Source: Lachnospiraceae bacterium
GTDB taxonomy: Bacteria > Bacillota > Clostridia > Lachnospirales > Lachnospiraceae
DNA: 35,551 bases
Direction of reading: 5' to 3'
Assembly: GCA_022788085.1 (NCBI GenBank)
Contig: JALEWA010000184.1
Coordinates: 1 to 35,551, forward strand
Positions 8,012-18,707 of this stretch are shown here, piece by piece (position 1 is the first letter of the stretch; each line of letters opens with the position of its first letter). The translations under genes and the position numbers were made by a program. The notes under the pieces are model-generated. The model had not been told where the DNA came from, ran no database searches, and saw nothing but the letters and a program-made list of their open reading frames with translations.

Positions 8012-8803
8012 ATGAAAAATACATCAAAATTAAAAGAAATAGAAACTCTTTCCTCTACAATAGACCATACCCTTTTCTCTGAGGCATGCTACCGCATGGT
8101 TGGCAGTCTGCAAGGGCAAAATGGTATTGGTACGTTACGTGAAAAAACGATACATTCTGTACTAAAATACTATTATGCACCAAATCCTGCCTATCATGAA
8201 ATAAAGATAGGCTCTTATGTTGCAGACATTTGTATCGATGGAGAAATTTTTGAGGTACAGACCAGAAATTTTAATACGCTGAGAAGTAAGCTTGCATTTT
8301 TCTTACAGGAACATGATGTGACAATTATCTATCCTGTTGCACATATAAAATGGCTTTCATGGCTTGATATGGAAACAGGTGAGCTTTCCAAAAAAAGAAA
8401 ATCCCCAAAAACAGGCTGTTTTTATCAGATCATTCCCGAACTTTACCGGATTAAGATGTTCTTAACCAATCCAAGGCTGCATTTTATTATTTCTCTGATT
8501 GATGTAGAAGAAACAAGATACTTAAATGGATGGAGCCGGGATAAGAAAAAGGGTTCCTCCCGAATGGATGGAACTCCTGTTGATATCTATGATGAGCTTC
8601 GGATTGATACTATGGAGGATTATGCAAAATTTCTCCCAGATACTTTACCCGAACACTTTACCACAAAAGATTATGCCAAATGTGCCCATATTTCACAAAA
8701 TTTTGCTTCTACCGGACTCAACATCCTGTTAGAAACCGGTACTGTAAAACGAGTTGGAAAGATTGGAAATGCATATCTTTATAAAAAAATCACAGAAGGT
8801 TAA
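8012..8803 (+). CDS. Uncharacterised protein, nuclease-like core plus winged helix
   Basis: Unrecognised by name; 263 residues, no membrane segment. Residues 36-110 run GIGTLREKTIH (E44), YHEIKIGSYVADICIDG (D72), IFEVQTRNF (E81, Q83) and a VTIIYPV strand. This order of Glu helix, Asp strand and ExQ strand resembles the PD-(D/E)XK nuclease core with Lys replaced by Gln. The C-terminal 50 residues (FTTKDYAKCAHISQNFASTGLNILLETGTVKR) look like a winged helix. The gene is alone on the plus strand between two minus-strand units, and its last bases form the gyrA terminator. Function is inference only. A possible -10 TATGAT lies about 40 bases upstream. Confidence 0.75.
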   Translation: MKNTSKLKEIETLSSTIDHTLFSEACYRMVGSLQGQNGIGTLREKTIHSVLKYYYAPNPAYHEIKIGSYVADICIDGEIFEVQTRNFNTLRSKLAFFLQEHDVTIIYPVAHIKWLSWLDMETGELSKKRKSPKTGCFYQIIPELYRIKMFLTNPRLHFIISLIDVEETRYLNGWSRDKKKGSSRMDGTPVDIYDELRIDTMEDYAKFLPDTLPEHFTTKDYAKCAHISQNFASTGLNILLETGTVKRVGKIGNAYLYKKITEG

Positions 8804-8823
8804 ATAAAACCAGCCTTCTGTGA
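8782..8823 (-). terminator. Intrinsic terminator of the gyrB-gyrA transcript
   Basis: TCACAGAAGG (8790-8799) and CCTTCTGTGA (8814-8823) pair perfectly over a 14-base loop. On the minus strand the stem is followed by a seven-U run. It starts 14 bases after the gyrA stop and lies partly inside the last codons of the convergent plus-strand gene. On the plus strand the following run is poor in U. Confidence 0.8.
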
Positions 8824-8836
8824 ATTCAAATTATTT

Positions 8837-11395
8837 TTATTGGTTATCTTCCTCTGATTCTTCTGTCGGGAAAATCAGATTCTCTTCTTCTTCCTCAGAA
8901 GCTACTTTTTCCGCTGCTTCATCTACGTCATCAAATTCCTGTGTGCCATCAGAAATCTTCTCACGTACTTTTGCAATCTTAGCAACCGTTACACCGGAAT
9001 CCAGATTAATCATCTTTACACCGGAAGTATTACGTCCAATCATGGATATTCCATCCATACCAATCTGGATAATAACACCTTCTGTGGTAATCATCATAAT
9101 CTCATGATCATCCGTTACTGCTTTCACGCCAATGACATTACCTGTCTTCTCAGTGATCTTATAGCACTTAACACCCTTACCGCCACGCTTCTGTACGGTA
9201 AATTCGCTAAGCTCTGTTCTCTTGCCCATTCCTTTTTCAGAAACGATTAACAAAGAATCACCCTGTGTATCAATCTGCATACCGATTATTTCATCACCAT
9301 CATCAAGATTCATACCAATAACGCCCATAGCGGTTCTACCCATGGCACGGACATCTGTTTCCTTGAAACGAATACACATGCCATACTTTGTTACCAGGAA
9401 GATTTCGTTATCTTTATCTGTTGTCTTAACTTCAATCAGCTCATCATCCTCACGAAGATTAATAGCTGCAAGTCCGGTCTTTCTTACGTTCATAAATTCC
9501 ATAACCGGCGTCTTTTTCGCAATACCCTTCTTCGTGATCATAAAGAGATTTTTACCATCTTCATAGCTTGTAATCGGTATCATAGCTGAAATCTTTTCTC
9601 CCGGATTTAACTGTAAGAGATTTACAATAGCTGTTCCTCTTGCAGTTCTTCCTGCTTCCGGAATCTCATAAGCCTTTAATCGATATACCCTGCCTAAATT
9701 TGTAAAGAACATCAGATAATTATGTGTACTGGTCATTAATAAGTCTTCAATATAATCATCATCTATTGTAGACATTCCCTTAATACCACGTCCACCACGA
9801 TTCTGGGTCTTGAAATTATCAACTGTCATTCTCTTGATATAACCAAGACTTGTCATTGCAATAACCGTATTTTGGCGAGGAATCAGATCCTCATCCTCGA
9901 TATCATCTTCATCATAGCCAAATTTTGTTCTTCTGTCATCACCGAACTTATCAGAAATTTCAAGAATTTCAGTTCTGATTACACCAAGTAATAATTTCTT
10001 ATCACCCAAAATAGCCTTATACTCTTCAATTTTCTTCAGCAGCTCAACATGCTCCTGTTCTAACTTCTCTCTTTCCAAGCCTGTCAGAGCACGAAGACGC
10101 ATATCTACAATTGCCTGAGCCTGTACATCAGTTAACCCGAATCTTTCAATTAAGCGATCCTTGGCTACCGGAGTATTAGCACTGCTTCTAATAATACTGA
10201 TAACTTCATCAATATTATCAAGAGCAATCAATAAGCCCTGTAAGATATGATCTCTTTCTTCTGCTTTATTCAAATCATACTGGGTTCTTCTGGTAACAAC
10301 ATCTTCCTGATGAAGAATATAATTAAACAGAATATCCTTCAAATTCATGACCTTTGGTTCACCATTTACAAGTGCAAGCATGATTACGCCAAAGCTGTCC
10401 TGAATCTGTGTGTGCTTATAGAGCTGGTTCATAATGACATTTGCATTTACATCCTTACGAAGCTCAATAACAATACGCATACCTTCACGGTTAGACTCAT
10501 CACGAAGGTCGGTAATACCGTCAATCCTCTTTTCCTTCACCAAATCAGCAATTTTTTCAATCAATCTTGCTTTATTTACCATATAAGGAAGTTCTGAAAC
10601 AATAATTCTGCTCTTACCATTTGACATAGTTTCAATATTGGTAACACCACGAACCTTTATCTTACCTCTTCCTGTACGATATGCCTCTTCTACGCCTCTT
10701 GTACCAAGAATCATACCACCAGTCGGGAAATCAGGTCCCTTTACAATTGACAGAAGCTCATCTACCTCGGTATCTCTATCCTCTATAACCTTATTATCGA
10801 TCATTTTAACGACAGCCTGAATAACCTCTTTGAGATTATGAGGTGGAATATTGGTAGCCATTCCAACGGCAATACCTGTTGTTCCATTTACCAACAGATT
10901 CGGATAACGGCTTGGTAAAACTGTCGGCTCTTTCTCCGTTTCATCAAAGTTTGGTACAAAGTCAACGGTATTTTTATTAATATCAGCAAGAAGCTCCATG
11001 GAAATTTTACTTAATCTTGCTTCTGTATATCGCATGGCAGCCGCACCGTCACCATCGACAGAACCAAAATTTCCATGACCGTCAACTAATGGATAACGGA
11101 AGCTCCATTCCTGAGCCATGTTAACTAATGCTCCATAGATAGAACTGTCACCGTGAGGGTGATATTTACCCATGGTATCACCGACGATACGGGCACTCTT
11201 TCTATGAGGCTTATCCGGACCGTTGTTCAACTCGATCATGGAATATAAAACTCTTCTCTGTACCGGCTTTAAACCGTCTCTTACATCAGGCAAAGCACGA
11301 GAAGCGATAACACTCATGGCATAGTCTATGTATGAGCTTTCCATGGTTTTTTGTAGATCGACCTCTTGTATTTTGTCGAAAATTGTATCATCCAT
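8837..11395 (-). CDS. gyrA: DNA gyrase subunit A
   Basis: Breakage-reunion subunit of DNA gyrase, which with GyrB introduces negative supercoils. 852 residues. The catalytic tyrosine is Y123 in [11 protein letters not shown]. The C-terminal beta-pinwheel carries the GyrA box QKRGGKG and a second box-like QNRGGRG, so it is gyrase rather than topoisomerase IV. In the quinolone-determining region [16 protein letters not shown]84 matches E. coli S83 but G88 (codon 11132-11134) replaces the usual Asp/Glu of position 87. The tail is acidic. It lies 21 bases after gyrB, and GGAAAAGTTTA before the ATG serves as a weak ribosome site. Confidence 0.97.
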   Translation of the reverse strand: MDDTIFDKIQEVDLQKTMESSYIDYAMSVIASRALPDVRDGLKPVQRRVLYSMIELNNGPDKPHRKSARIVGDTMGKYHPHGDSSIYGALVNMAQEWSFRYPLVDGHGNFGSVDGDGAAAMRYTEARLSKISMELLADINKNTVDFVPNFDETEKEPTVLPSRYPNLLVNGTTGIAVGMATNIPPHNLKEVIQAVVKMIDNKVIEDRDTEVDELLSIVKGPDFPTGGMILGTRGVEEAYRTGRGKIKVRGVTNIETMSNGKSRIIVSELPYMVNKARLIEKIADLVKEKRIDGITDLRDESNREGMRIVIELRKDVNANVIMNQLYKHTQIQDSFGVIMLALVNGEPKVMNLKDILFNYILHQEDVVTRRTQYDLNKAEERDHILQGLLIALDNIDEVISIIRSSANTPVAKDRLIERFGLTDVQAQAIVDMRLRALTGLEREKLEQEHVELLKKIEEYKAILGDKKLLLGVIRTEILEISDKFGDDRRTKFGYDEDDIEDEDLIPRQNTVIAMTSLGYIKRMTVDNFKTQNRGGRGIKGMSTIDDDYIEDLLMTSTHNYLMFFTNLGRVYRLKAYEIPEAGRTARGTAIVNLLQLNPGEKISAMIPITSYEDGKNLFMITKKGIAKKTPVMEFMNVRKTGLAAINLREDDELIEVKTTDKDNEIFLVTKYGMCIRFKETDVRAMGRTAMGVIGMNLDDGDEIIGMQIDTQGDSLLIVSEKGMGKRTELSEFTVQKRGGKGVKCYKITEKTGNVIGVKAVTDDHEIMMITTEGVIIQIGMDGISMIGRNTSGVKMINLDSGVTVAKIAKVREKISDGTQEFDDVDEAAEKVASEEEEENLIFPTEESEEDNQ

Positions 11396-11416
11396 TAAAC
11401 TTTTCCATGCCTTTCT

Positions 11417-13339
<1,923 letters not shown>

Positions 13340-13350
13340 CTAACCTCCAA

Positions 13351-14454
13351 TTAGTTTTCCTGTGTTACCGTTGCATTTGAAACCTTGAAAATCCGATTGA
13401 TTTCAAAGCGGTTATTTACAAATTCCTCCAAACCGGTACAAGTGATAATTGTCTGAATACCACCAATACTGTTCAGTAAGTAATTCTGTCTATTACTGTC
13501 AAGCTCAGAAAGGACATCATCCAAAAGCAATAACGGTGTATCCTTGGTAAGCTTTTTTACAAGTTCAATTTCTGACAGCTTTAAAGAAAGAGCTGCCGTT
13601 CTTTGTTGTCCCTGAGAACCAAATTTACGAATATCTACCGTTTCATTGGAATCCATTTTCCTTACAATAAACGAAAAATCATCCCTGTGTGGTCCTGTGC
13701 TTGTCATTTTAAGCTTAATATCACGTTCCTGACTAAGTGTAAGACTTCTCTCATAGTCTTCCATAGAAACATCCGGTTCATAAACGATTTCCAGTTCTTC
13801 TTTTCCACCCGACAATTTCTTATGTATATCATAAATAATCTCATTTAACTGTTTTACAAAAGAAATTCTTCTTTCAATAATTTTACTTCCATAGGAAACA
13901 AGCTGGGAATCCCATATAGACAAAGTTTCCTTTAGACCAGGTTGAAAATACAAATCCTTTAACAGCTTATTCCTCTGATTCACGATTTTATTATAATTAT
14001 TCAGATTATACAGATAAAAGCTATCTAACTGGCAAAGCTCCATATCCACAAATCTTCTACGTTCTGCAGGTCCATTCTTGATAATAGAGAGATCTTCCGG
14101 TGAGAAAAAGACAACATTTAAAAGCCCAAGTAAATCTGCCGCCTTTTTAATCTTCTGACCATTGATGGCGATTCCTTTAGACTTGCTTTTTCTTAAATGC
14201 ATGTCCACCCTGTTCTCAAGACCATCCTTTACAACATAAGTCCTGATATGGGCTTCATCAGCATGAAAATTCACAATATCCTTATCCTTGCTTCCCTTAT
14301 GTGATTTGGTTGTTGCAGATAAATAGATTGCTTCGAGTATGTTGGTTTTTCCCTGTGCATTATCTCCATATAGAATGTTCGTACCCGAATCAAAAGACAT
14401 GGATAACGAATCGTAATTCCTGAAATTCTCAAGTTCCAGTGATTTAATGATCAT
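13351..14454 (-). CDS. recF: RecF recombination mediator ATPase
   Basis: SMC-like ATPase that helps load RecA at gaps and stalled forks. 367 residues. Walker A is GDNAQGKT (30-37), the ABC-type signature is FGSQGQQRTAALSLKL, and Walker B with D-loop is PLLLLDDVLSELD. It is encoded 6 bases after the S4-domain gene and ahead of gyrB, the classical Firmicute order. Confidence 0.96.
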   Translation of the reverse strand: MIIKSLELENFRNYDSLSMSFDSGTNILYGDNAQGKTNILEAIYLSATTKSHKGSKDKDIVNFHADEAHIRTYVVKDGLENRVDMHLRKSKSKGIAINGQKIKKAADLLGLLNVVFFSPEDLSIIKNGPAERRRFVDMELCQLDSFYLYNLNNYNKIVNQRNKLLKDLYFQPGLKETLSIWDSQLVSYGSKIIERRISFVKQLNEIIYDIHKKLSGGKEELEIVYEPDVSMEDYERSLTLSQERDIKLKMTSTGPHRDDFSFIVRKMDSNETVDIRKFGSQGQQRTAALSLKLSEIELVKKLTKDTPLLLLDDVLSELDSNRQNYLLNSIGGIQTIITCTGLEEFVNNRFEINRIFKVSNATVTQEN

Positions 14455-14460
14455 GCTCTC

Positions 14461-14679
14461 TTAGCTCTCCTTTGAACGGATGGTAAAGGTATTTCCTTCA
14501 AAGCTTACCTTGTCTCCGTCAACAAGCTTCTTGCCTCTTTGTGTACAGACTTCACCATTTACCTTAACAAGTCCATCCTGAACAACGAACTTTGCATCAA
14601 CACCGGACTCTACCAGATTGGCAAGCTTTAATGCCTGACCAAGCTTGATAAATTCATCCCTGATAAATACTTCTTCCAT
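14461..14679 (-). CDS. yaaA: S4-domain RNA-binding protein (YaaA/RlbA type)
   Basis: 72-residue S4-like protein found between dnaN and recF in most Firmicutes. The S4 signature is FIKLGQALKLANLVESGVDAK followed by V-QDGLVKVNGEVCTQRGKKL-DGD. In Bacillus its relative is linked to 50S assembly or RNA binding, so a ribosome-related role is likely here. It is the first gene of the transcript from the promoter at 14,777-14,806. Confidence 0.9.
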   Translation of the reverse strand: MEEVFIRDEFIKLGQALKLANLVESGVDAKFVVQDGLVKVNGEVCTQRGKKLVDGDKVSFEGNTFTIRSKES

Positions 14680-14776
14680 AACAATTCCTTTTGCTTTCTA
14701 AGAGCTTATCCAAAATTTTACAAAATAATCAATTCCGCAAAATTTGTATACTCGCCCTATTATTTGAAATATATTT

Positions 14777-14806
14777 ATTTTACCATTTTTTCAGTAGTTA
14801 TGTCAA
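14777..14806 (-). promoter_or_regulatory. SigA promoter of the S4-recF-gyrB-gyrA operon
   Basis: On the minus strand TTGACA (14801-14806), an 18-base spacer ending TGG, and TAAAAT (14777-14782) form a strong sigma-A promoter with a TG-extended -10. It lies about 100 bases before the S4 gene start. Confidence 0.7.
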
Positions 14807-14892
14807 TTTATATAGGGTGTTTTTCCGATACTTATTCTAATTTTATTTGCAAATTCATAAACTATTTGACATTTTTTTATTTCATATGAAAT

Positions 14893-14918
14893 GAGGCAGG
14901 TAAATCATTACCTGCCTC
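14893..14918 (-). terminator. Hairpin downstream of dnaN, probable terminator
   Basis: An 11-bp perfect stem with loop ATCA lies 58 bases after the dnaN stop. The U-tract on the minus strand is poor (ATTTCATATG), so termination strength is uncertain; a 14-base palindrome ATTTCATATGAAAT follows it. The interval 14680-14975 otherwise holds only the operon promoter. Confidence 0.5.
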
Positions 14919-14975
14919 CAAACTTTATTTATACTAAAAATCGAAAGGGCTGTCAATCAATGTTGCAGCCTGAAA

Positions 14976-16085
14976 TTAACCAACTGTACTGAAAGTAACA
15001 GGTAAAATAAGATAGATATAGCTTTCCTGCTCATCCTTAATAAAGCATGGTGCTTTTGGATTTAACAGCTTAATCTCTACCTCTTCATCATCAATGACCT
15101 TTAAGGCATCAATTAAGAACTTCGGATCAAATCCAATCATTAAATCCTTACCACTCTTTACAATATCAATTTCTTCATCCAGACTACCAACAATGGAATT
15201 CATCTTCATTTCCATGATATCATCTTTAATATCAAGAATAATAGGCTTCTTGTCTCCTTCCTTTACAAGAAGGGTAGAACGATCGATACAGTTTTGTAAT
15301 TCACGCTTATTCACCTTAACCTTTGTCTCATAATCTGCCGAAAGAATGTTATCAATCTTAAGATATTCTCCTTCAATCAAACGTGATACAACGGTTGTAT
15401 GATCAAATTCAAATAAAATATGCTTATCCGTAAAGAAAATGCTGACATCCTTATCATTATCGCCAGGAAGAATCTTACTGATTTCATTTAAAGTCTTACC
15501 GGGAACAATAACTTTTTTTGTACCATAATCATTCTTTAATTCAATCTTTCTTAAAGAAATACGTAATCCATCAGAAGAAACAACCTTTAAGATATTTCCA
15601 TGAATCTCAAATAATTCACCGGTAAGAATCTTATTGGTAAAGTTATCTGCAATCGAAAAGCTGGTTTGTCTGATAACTTCCTTTAAGGTAAATTGTGTAA
15701 GAATAATAGAATCAGAACGTTCTATCTGAGGTAAAGCAGAAAAATCTTCACCTGATTTACCAATAATGTTAAATTTTGCTTTTTCACAGGTAATAATCGT
15801 CTTAAAGCTTGGATCTGTTTCAATCGTAACATCATTATCCGGTAGCTTTCTAACCATTTCTAAGAAAATTTTTGCGTCTAATGCAATAATTCCTTTTTCT
15901 ATGATTTCTCCATCAATCACTGTTTCGATACCAAGTTCCATATCATTTGCAGTTAAGGTAATCTGTCCCTTGGTTGCATCAATTAAGATACATTCTAAGA
16001 TAGACATTGTTGTTTTACTTGGTACAGCCTTGGAAACGGTGTTAACACCATTCAGAAGATTTGCTTTCGAACATATAATTTTCAT
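14976..16085 (-). CDS. dnaN: DNA polymerase III beta clamp
   Basis: Sliding clamp that tethers replicative polymerase. 369 residues, beginning MKIICSKANLLNGVNTVSKAVPSKTTMSILE and ending in the clamp-typical YLILPVTF region that forms the partner-binding pocket. Start chosen at ATG 16085, because AAGGGAG lies 8 bases upstream and the family begins there. The open frame continues upstream to 16253, but that part is the AT-rich dnaA-dnaN spacer. It may be cotranscribed with dnaA. Confidence 0.96.
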   Translation of the reverse strand: MKIICSKANLLNGVNTVSKAVPSKTTMSILECILIDATKGQITLTANDMELGIETVIDGEIIEKGIIALDAKIFLEMVRKLPDNDVTIETDPSFKTIITCEKAKFNIIGKSGEDFSALPQIERSDSIILTQFTLKEVIRQTSFSIADNFTNKILTGELFEIHGNILKVVSSDGLRISLRKIELKNDYGTKKVIVPGKTLNEISKILPGDNDKDVSIFFTDKHILFEFDHTTVVSRLIEGEYLKIDNILSADYETKVKVNKRELQNCIDRSTLLVKEGDKKPIILDIKDDIMEMKMNSIVGSLDEEIDIVKSGKDLMIGFDPKFLIDALKVIDDEEVEIKLLNPKAPCFIKDEQESYIYLILPVTFSTVG

Positions 16086-16129
16086 GTGTATAACTCCCTT
16101 CGCTGAAAAAATGAAAAGTTTTGATTGCA

Positions 16130-16363
16130 AAAATGTATATATAAATAAATATATATTAGTAATATTCATATTAATGGCTGTGGAAATGTGAATAACCTTA
16201 AGAAGTCTTCTGAATGTGAGGAAAATCTGGCTTGAAAATGTTGTGGAAAGCATTATGAAAAGAAATCAAGTTATTCAGATTGATTCATATTCGAATCTTC
16301 CGTCGAAAAAGAGAATAATTTGTGGAAAACTTTCTTTTCACAGAAAAATTAAAGTTATCCACA
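16130..16363. other. Second origin subregion: candidate unwinding element and DnaA boxes between dnaA and dnaN
   Basis: The 330-base spacer 16086-16415 holds an almost pure A/T run (16130-16175) directly beside two back-to-back DnaA-box-like sites, TGTGGAAAT (16179-16187) and TGTGAATAA (16188-16196). Further sites are TGTGGAAAG (16242-16250), TGTGGAAAA (16321-16329) and a perfect TTATCCACA (16355-16363). The arrangement matches the Bacillus subtilis layout, where the unwinding element lies between dnaA and dnaN. The TTAGTAATATT within the run could be DnaA-trio-like; this is inference. Confidence 0.65.
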
Positions 16364-16415
16364 GGTGTTTCACAGCCTTACCCACGAAAAAAACGCTCTT
16401 TCTTTTTGTAAAATA

Positions 16416-17777
16416 TTATGAAGGAGAGATTTTTTTCTTTATTGTCTCTATTTTATTACGTAAGTCATCGTCTGTTGCCATTTTACTCTTAATCTTATTA
16501 ATTCCGTGAAGAATTGTAGTATGATCCTTTTTGCTTAAGAGGGTTCCTATATTCTGTAAAGATAAATCAGTCATTTCCTTTGTAAGATACATAATGATCT
16601 GTCGTGGCAGAACATATTCAGAATTACGTTTTTTAGAAGTAATATCATCCTTGGAAACATTAAAGTGCTCAGAAACAACATCAATAATAAGTTGAGGCGT
16701 CACCTCACGAACCTGATCCGGATAAATTACATCCTTTAAAGCATCTTCTGCAAGGGCAAGTGTGAGTTCCTTCTTATTCAAACGTGCATTTGCCATTACT
16801 TTATTCAATGCACCTTCAAGTTCACGGATATTTGATTTGATATTTGTTGCGATATATTTGATGATTTCATCATCAATTTCCTTATCATAGGTTTCTGCAT
16901 TTTTACGAAGAATTGCCATTCTGGTTTCATAATCAGGAGGCTGGATATCTGCAATCAAACCCCATTCGAAACGGGAACGGAAACGTTCTTCTAAGGTTTC
17001 CATTTCTTTTGGCGGTTTATCAGAGGACAGAATAATCTGTTTTCCGGCAGAATGAAGCACATTAAAGGTATGGAAGAATTCTTCCTGTGTGGATTCCTTA
17101 CCAATAATGAATTGAACGTCGTCAATGAGAAGAACATCAACGGTTCTGTATTTCTCACGAAGCTTGGTCATGGCTGCTGCATTACCACTACGAATGGATT
17201 CGATTACTTCATTTGTAAACTGTTCAGAGGTTACATATAAAACCTTGGTATTTGGATTCTGTTCCAATACAAAATGACCAATAGAGTGCATCAAATGTGT
17301 TTTACCAAGTCCGGCTCCTCCATATAAATAAAGAGGATTATATGCTTCTCCCGGGGATTCTGCAACTGCAAGAGCAGCAGAATGAGCGAATTTATTGTTG
17401 CTTCCAACGACGAAGGTATCAAATTTGTATTTGCTGTTTAAATTCGCATTTTCATAGTTTATATTGGAAATTCCTTTTGATACGGGTGACATCTCGGAAT
17501 TCTGGTCGATGTCTGTATCCTTTTCTAATAGGAAAGAAATATCATATGTGTGATTCATGAGCTCAGAGATGGTAACCTGAAAATAGCTCTTATACTTATT
17601 AGAAATATAGTTTAAAGCGTGAGCCTGTTCTGAAGGAATCAGAATCGTCACGACATTATTTTCCACCTTATGAAGCTTTAAGGGTGCTATCCAGGTGTTA
17701 TAGGATATTTCTGTTAAATCGTATTCACGACGCACGATTTCTTTAATCTCGTCCCATTTTTCTTTGATCTCGTTCAT
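16416..17777 (-). CDS. dnaA: Chromosomal replication initiator DnaA
   Basis: Binds DnaA boxes, melts the origin and recruits helicase. 453 residues: domain I 1-85 (WDEIKEIVRREY...YNTWIAPLKL), linker to about 115, AAA+ domain with Walker A GGAGLGKT (153-160), Walker B VLLIDDVQF, sensor region LSSDKPPKEM and arginine finger RFRSRFEWG, then domain IV with DHTTILHGINKI for box contact. AGGGG lies 7 bases before the ATG. Boxes on both sides imply autoregulation and a bipartite origin. Confidence 0.98.
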   Translation of the reverse strand: MNEIKEKWDEIKEIVRREYDLTEISYNTWIAPLKLHKVENNVVTILIPSEQAHALNYISNKYKSYFQVTISELMNHTYDISFLLEKDTDIDQNSEMSPVSKGISNINYENANLNSKYKFDTFVVGSNNKFAHSAALAVAESPGEAYNPLYLYGGAGLGKTHLMHSIGHFVLEQNPNTKVLYVTSEQFTNEVIESIRSGNAAAMTKLREKYRTVDVLLIDDVQFIIGKESTQEEFFHTFNVLHSAGKQIILSSDKPPKEMETLEERFRSRFEWGLIADIQPPDYETRMAILRKNAETYDKEIDDEIIKYIATNIKSNIRELEGALNKVMANARLNKKELTLALAEDALKDVIYPDQVREVTPQLIIDVVSEHFNVSKDDITSKKRNSEYVLPRQIIMYLTKEMTDLSLQNIGTLLSKKDHTTILHGINKIKSKMATDDDLRNKIETIKKKISPS

Positions 17778-17827
17778 GTTTTACCCCTGTTAATCGTTTA
17801 TAAATAATGATACTTATAGATATTCTT

Positions 17828-17856
17828 ATAGTAAACCAAATATCTAAAAAAATCAA
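17828..17856 (-). promoter_or_regulatory. Probable dnaA promoter
   Basis: On the minus strand TTGATT (17851-17856), a 17-base spacer and TACTAT (17828-17833) sit about 50 bases before dnaA. A DnaA-box-like TGTGAATAA at 17884-17892 lies about 28 bases upstream of the -35, so DnaA could repress its own gene. Confidence 0.55.
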
Positions 17857-17883
17857 ACAATAAAAGCAATTATTTACACCAAA

Positions 17884-18250
17884 TGTGAATAATTTTAAAG
17901 AAAAATACACACAATCCTCAAATATATCGTTAAATCTGTGGATAACTTAATCTACAGAATGTGGAAAATGTGTTTTATCCTCTTTTTTAAAATGGTTTTC
18001 CACCATTTTGTGGATAATTATGTGAATAATTATATACACCTTCCACACGTATAAATAAAGACTTTCCAGATTTACATAATAATTATTCTACAAGATCTCT
18101 ACAAGATATCCACAAGATATTCACATTTTGTGGATATCTTTACTTTTCTGTGGATTTTTCCACAAAAATAGTGGAAATTGTGTGTAATTCAATTTATCTT
18201 AGTTTCCATAAACTATGATTTTGTTATTCTTCATCCACAAAATCTCCACA
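17884..18250. other. oriC: Chromosomal origin (oriC), main DnaA-box cluster
   Basis: The 731-base gap between divergent dnaA and rpmH is AT-rich and carries many DnaA boxes. Perfect TGTGGATAA occurs at 17937-17945 and 18009-18017. Near matches lie at 17884, 17960, 17996, 18021, 18106 (ATATCCACA), 18117, 18129 (TGTGGATAT), 18149, 18156 (TTTTCCACA), 18231 and 18242. Boxes at 18117-18164 form a dense alternating cluster in both orientations. Gene polarity switches here, as expected for replication starting point. No gene lies within. Confidence 0.9.
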
Positions 18251-18312
18251 AATGGTTAATAAAAAATTATGTAAATGGAAAAAGGGAATTTAGAAAAAAA
18301 GCATGATTTTCC

Positions 18313-18341
18313 TTGACTTTACGGGAGGTATTTTATATAAT
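18313..18341 (+). promoter_or_regulatory. Strong SigA promoter of rpmH
   Basis: TTGACT (18313-18318), an exact 17-base spacer and TATAAT (18336-18341) give a near-consensus promoter. The start would be around 18,348, leaving a leader of about 160 bases before rpmH. Confidence 0.85.
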
Positions 18342-18347
18342 CGTTAT

Positions 18348-18508
18348 GATATTTTCTAGTACAAGGTATCTGTCTGCCCTTTTGACAGTTACCAATTACA
18401 TCGTAGAAGTCGCAATGTATTCCTGCAGAATGACTTATGAGTCTGATGCAGCGGGCAGAAAGTAACATTTCTGTTTGATTATATATATGAGAAGGAGGTG
18501 TTTCTCAC
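18348..18508 (+). ncRNA. Structured 5' leader RNA of rpmH with alternative helices
   Basis: The long leader can form a closing helix TCTGCCC (18373-18379) with GGGCAGA (18453-18459). It encloses two hairpins: TACAT..ATGTA (18397-18419, with inner CG pairs) and TGCA/GACT..AGTC/TGCA (18424-18450). Two rival hairpins use the same closing strands: CTGTC/GACAG (18370-18388) and CAGAAA/TTTCTG (18456-18473). GTTAC (18388-18392) can pair with GTAAC (18462-18466) across the closing helix, giving a pseudoknot topology. This looks like a cis-regulatory leader; no known class is recognised. Confidence 0.5.
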
Positions 18509-18643
18509 ATGAAAATGACATTTCAGCCTAAAACAAGACAGAGATCTAAGGTTCACGGATTCAGAGCCAGAATGAGTACTCCGGGCGGAAGAAAAGTATT
18601 AGCTTCCAGAAGAGCAAAAGGAAGAAAGAGATTATCAGCATAG
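18509..18643 (+). CDS. rpmH: 50S ribosomal protein L34
   Basis: 44-residue basic protein of the large subunit, the family's exact usual length. [20 protein letters not shown] and the end GRKRLSA are diagnostic. AAGGAGG lies 10 bases before the ATG. It is divergent from dnaA across oriC and upstream of rnpA, the universal arrangement. Confidence 0.97.
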   Translation: MKMTFQPKTRQRSKVHGFRARMSTPGGRKVLASRRAKGRKRLSA

Positions 18644-18666
18644 GCCGCAGTTTTGTGGCCTTTTTT
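18643..18666 (+). terminator. rpmH-rnpA intercistronic terminator or attenuator
   Basis: GGCCGCA (18643-18649) pairs with TGTGGCC (18654-18660), including one G-U pair, followed by six T. It begins inside the rpmH stop codon. Because rnpA follows within 65 bases with no clear promoter, this probably lets much L34 but little RnpA be made. Confidence 0.75.
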
Positions 18667-18707
18667 CTCTTTGATTATAAGAAGATATAAGAGTAATATA
18701 AACGTAT

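Noticed and set aside
16086-16253. N-terminal extension of DnaN
   Set aside because: The frame is open but hydrophobic and atypical, and AAGGGAG plus the family start point to ATG 16085.
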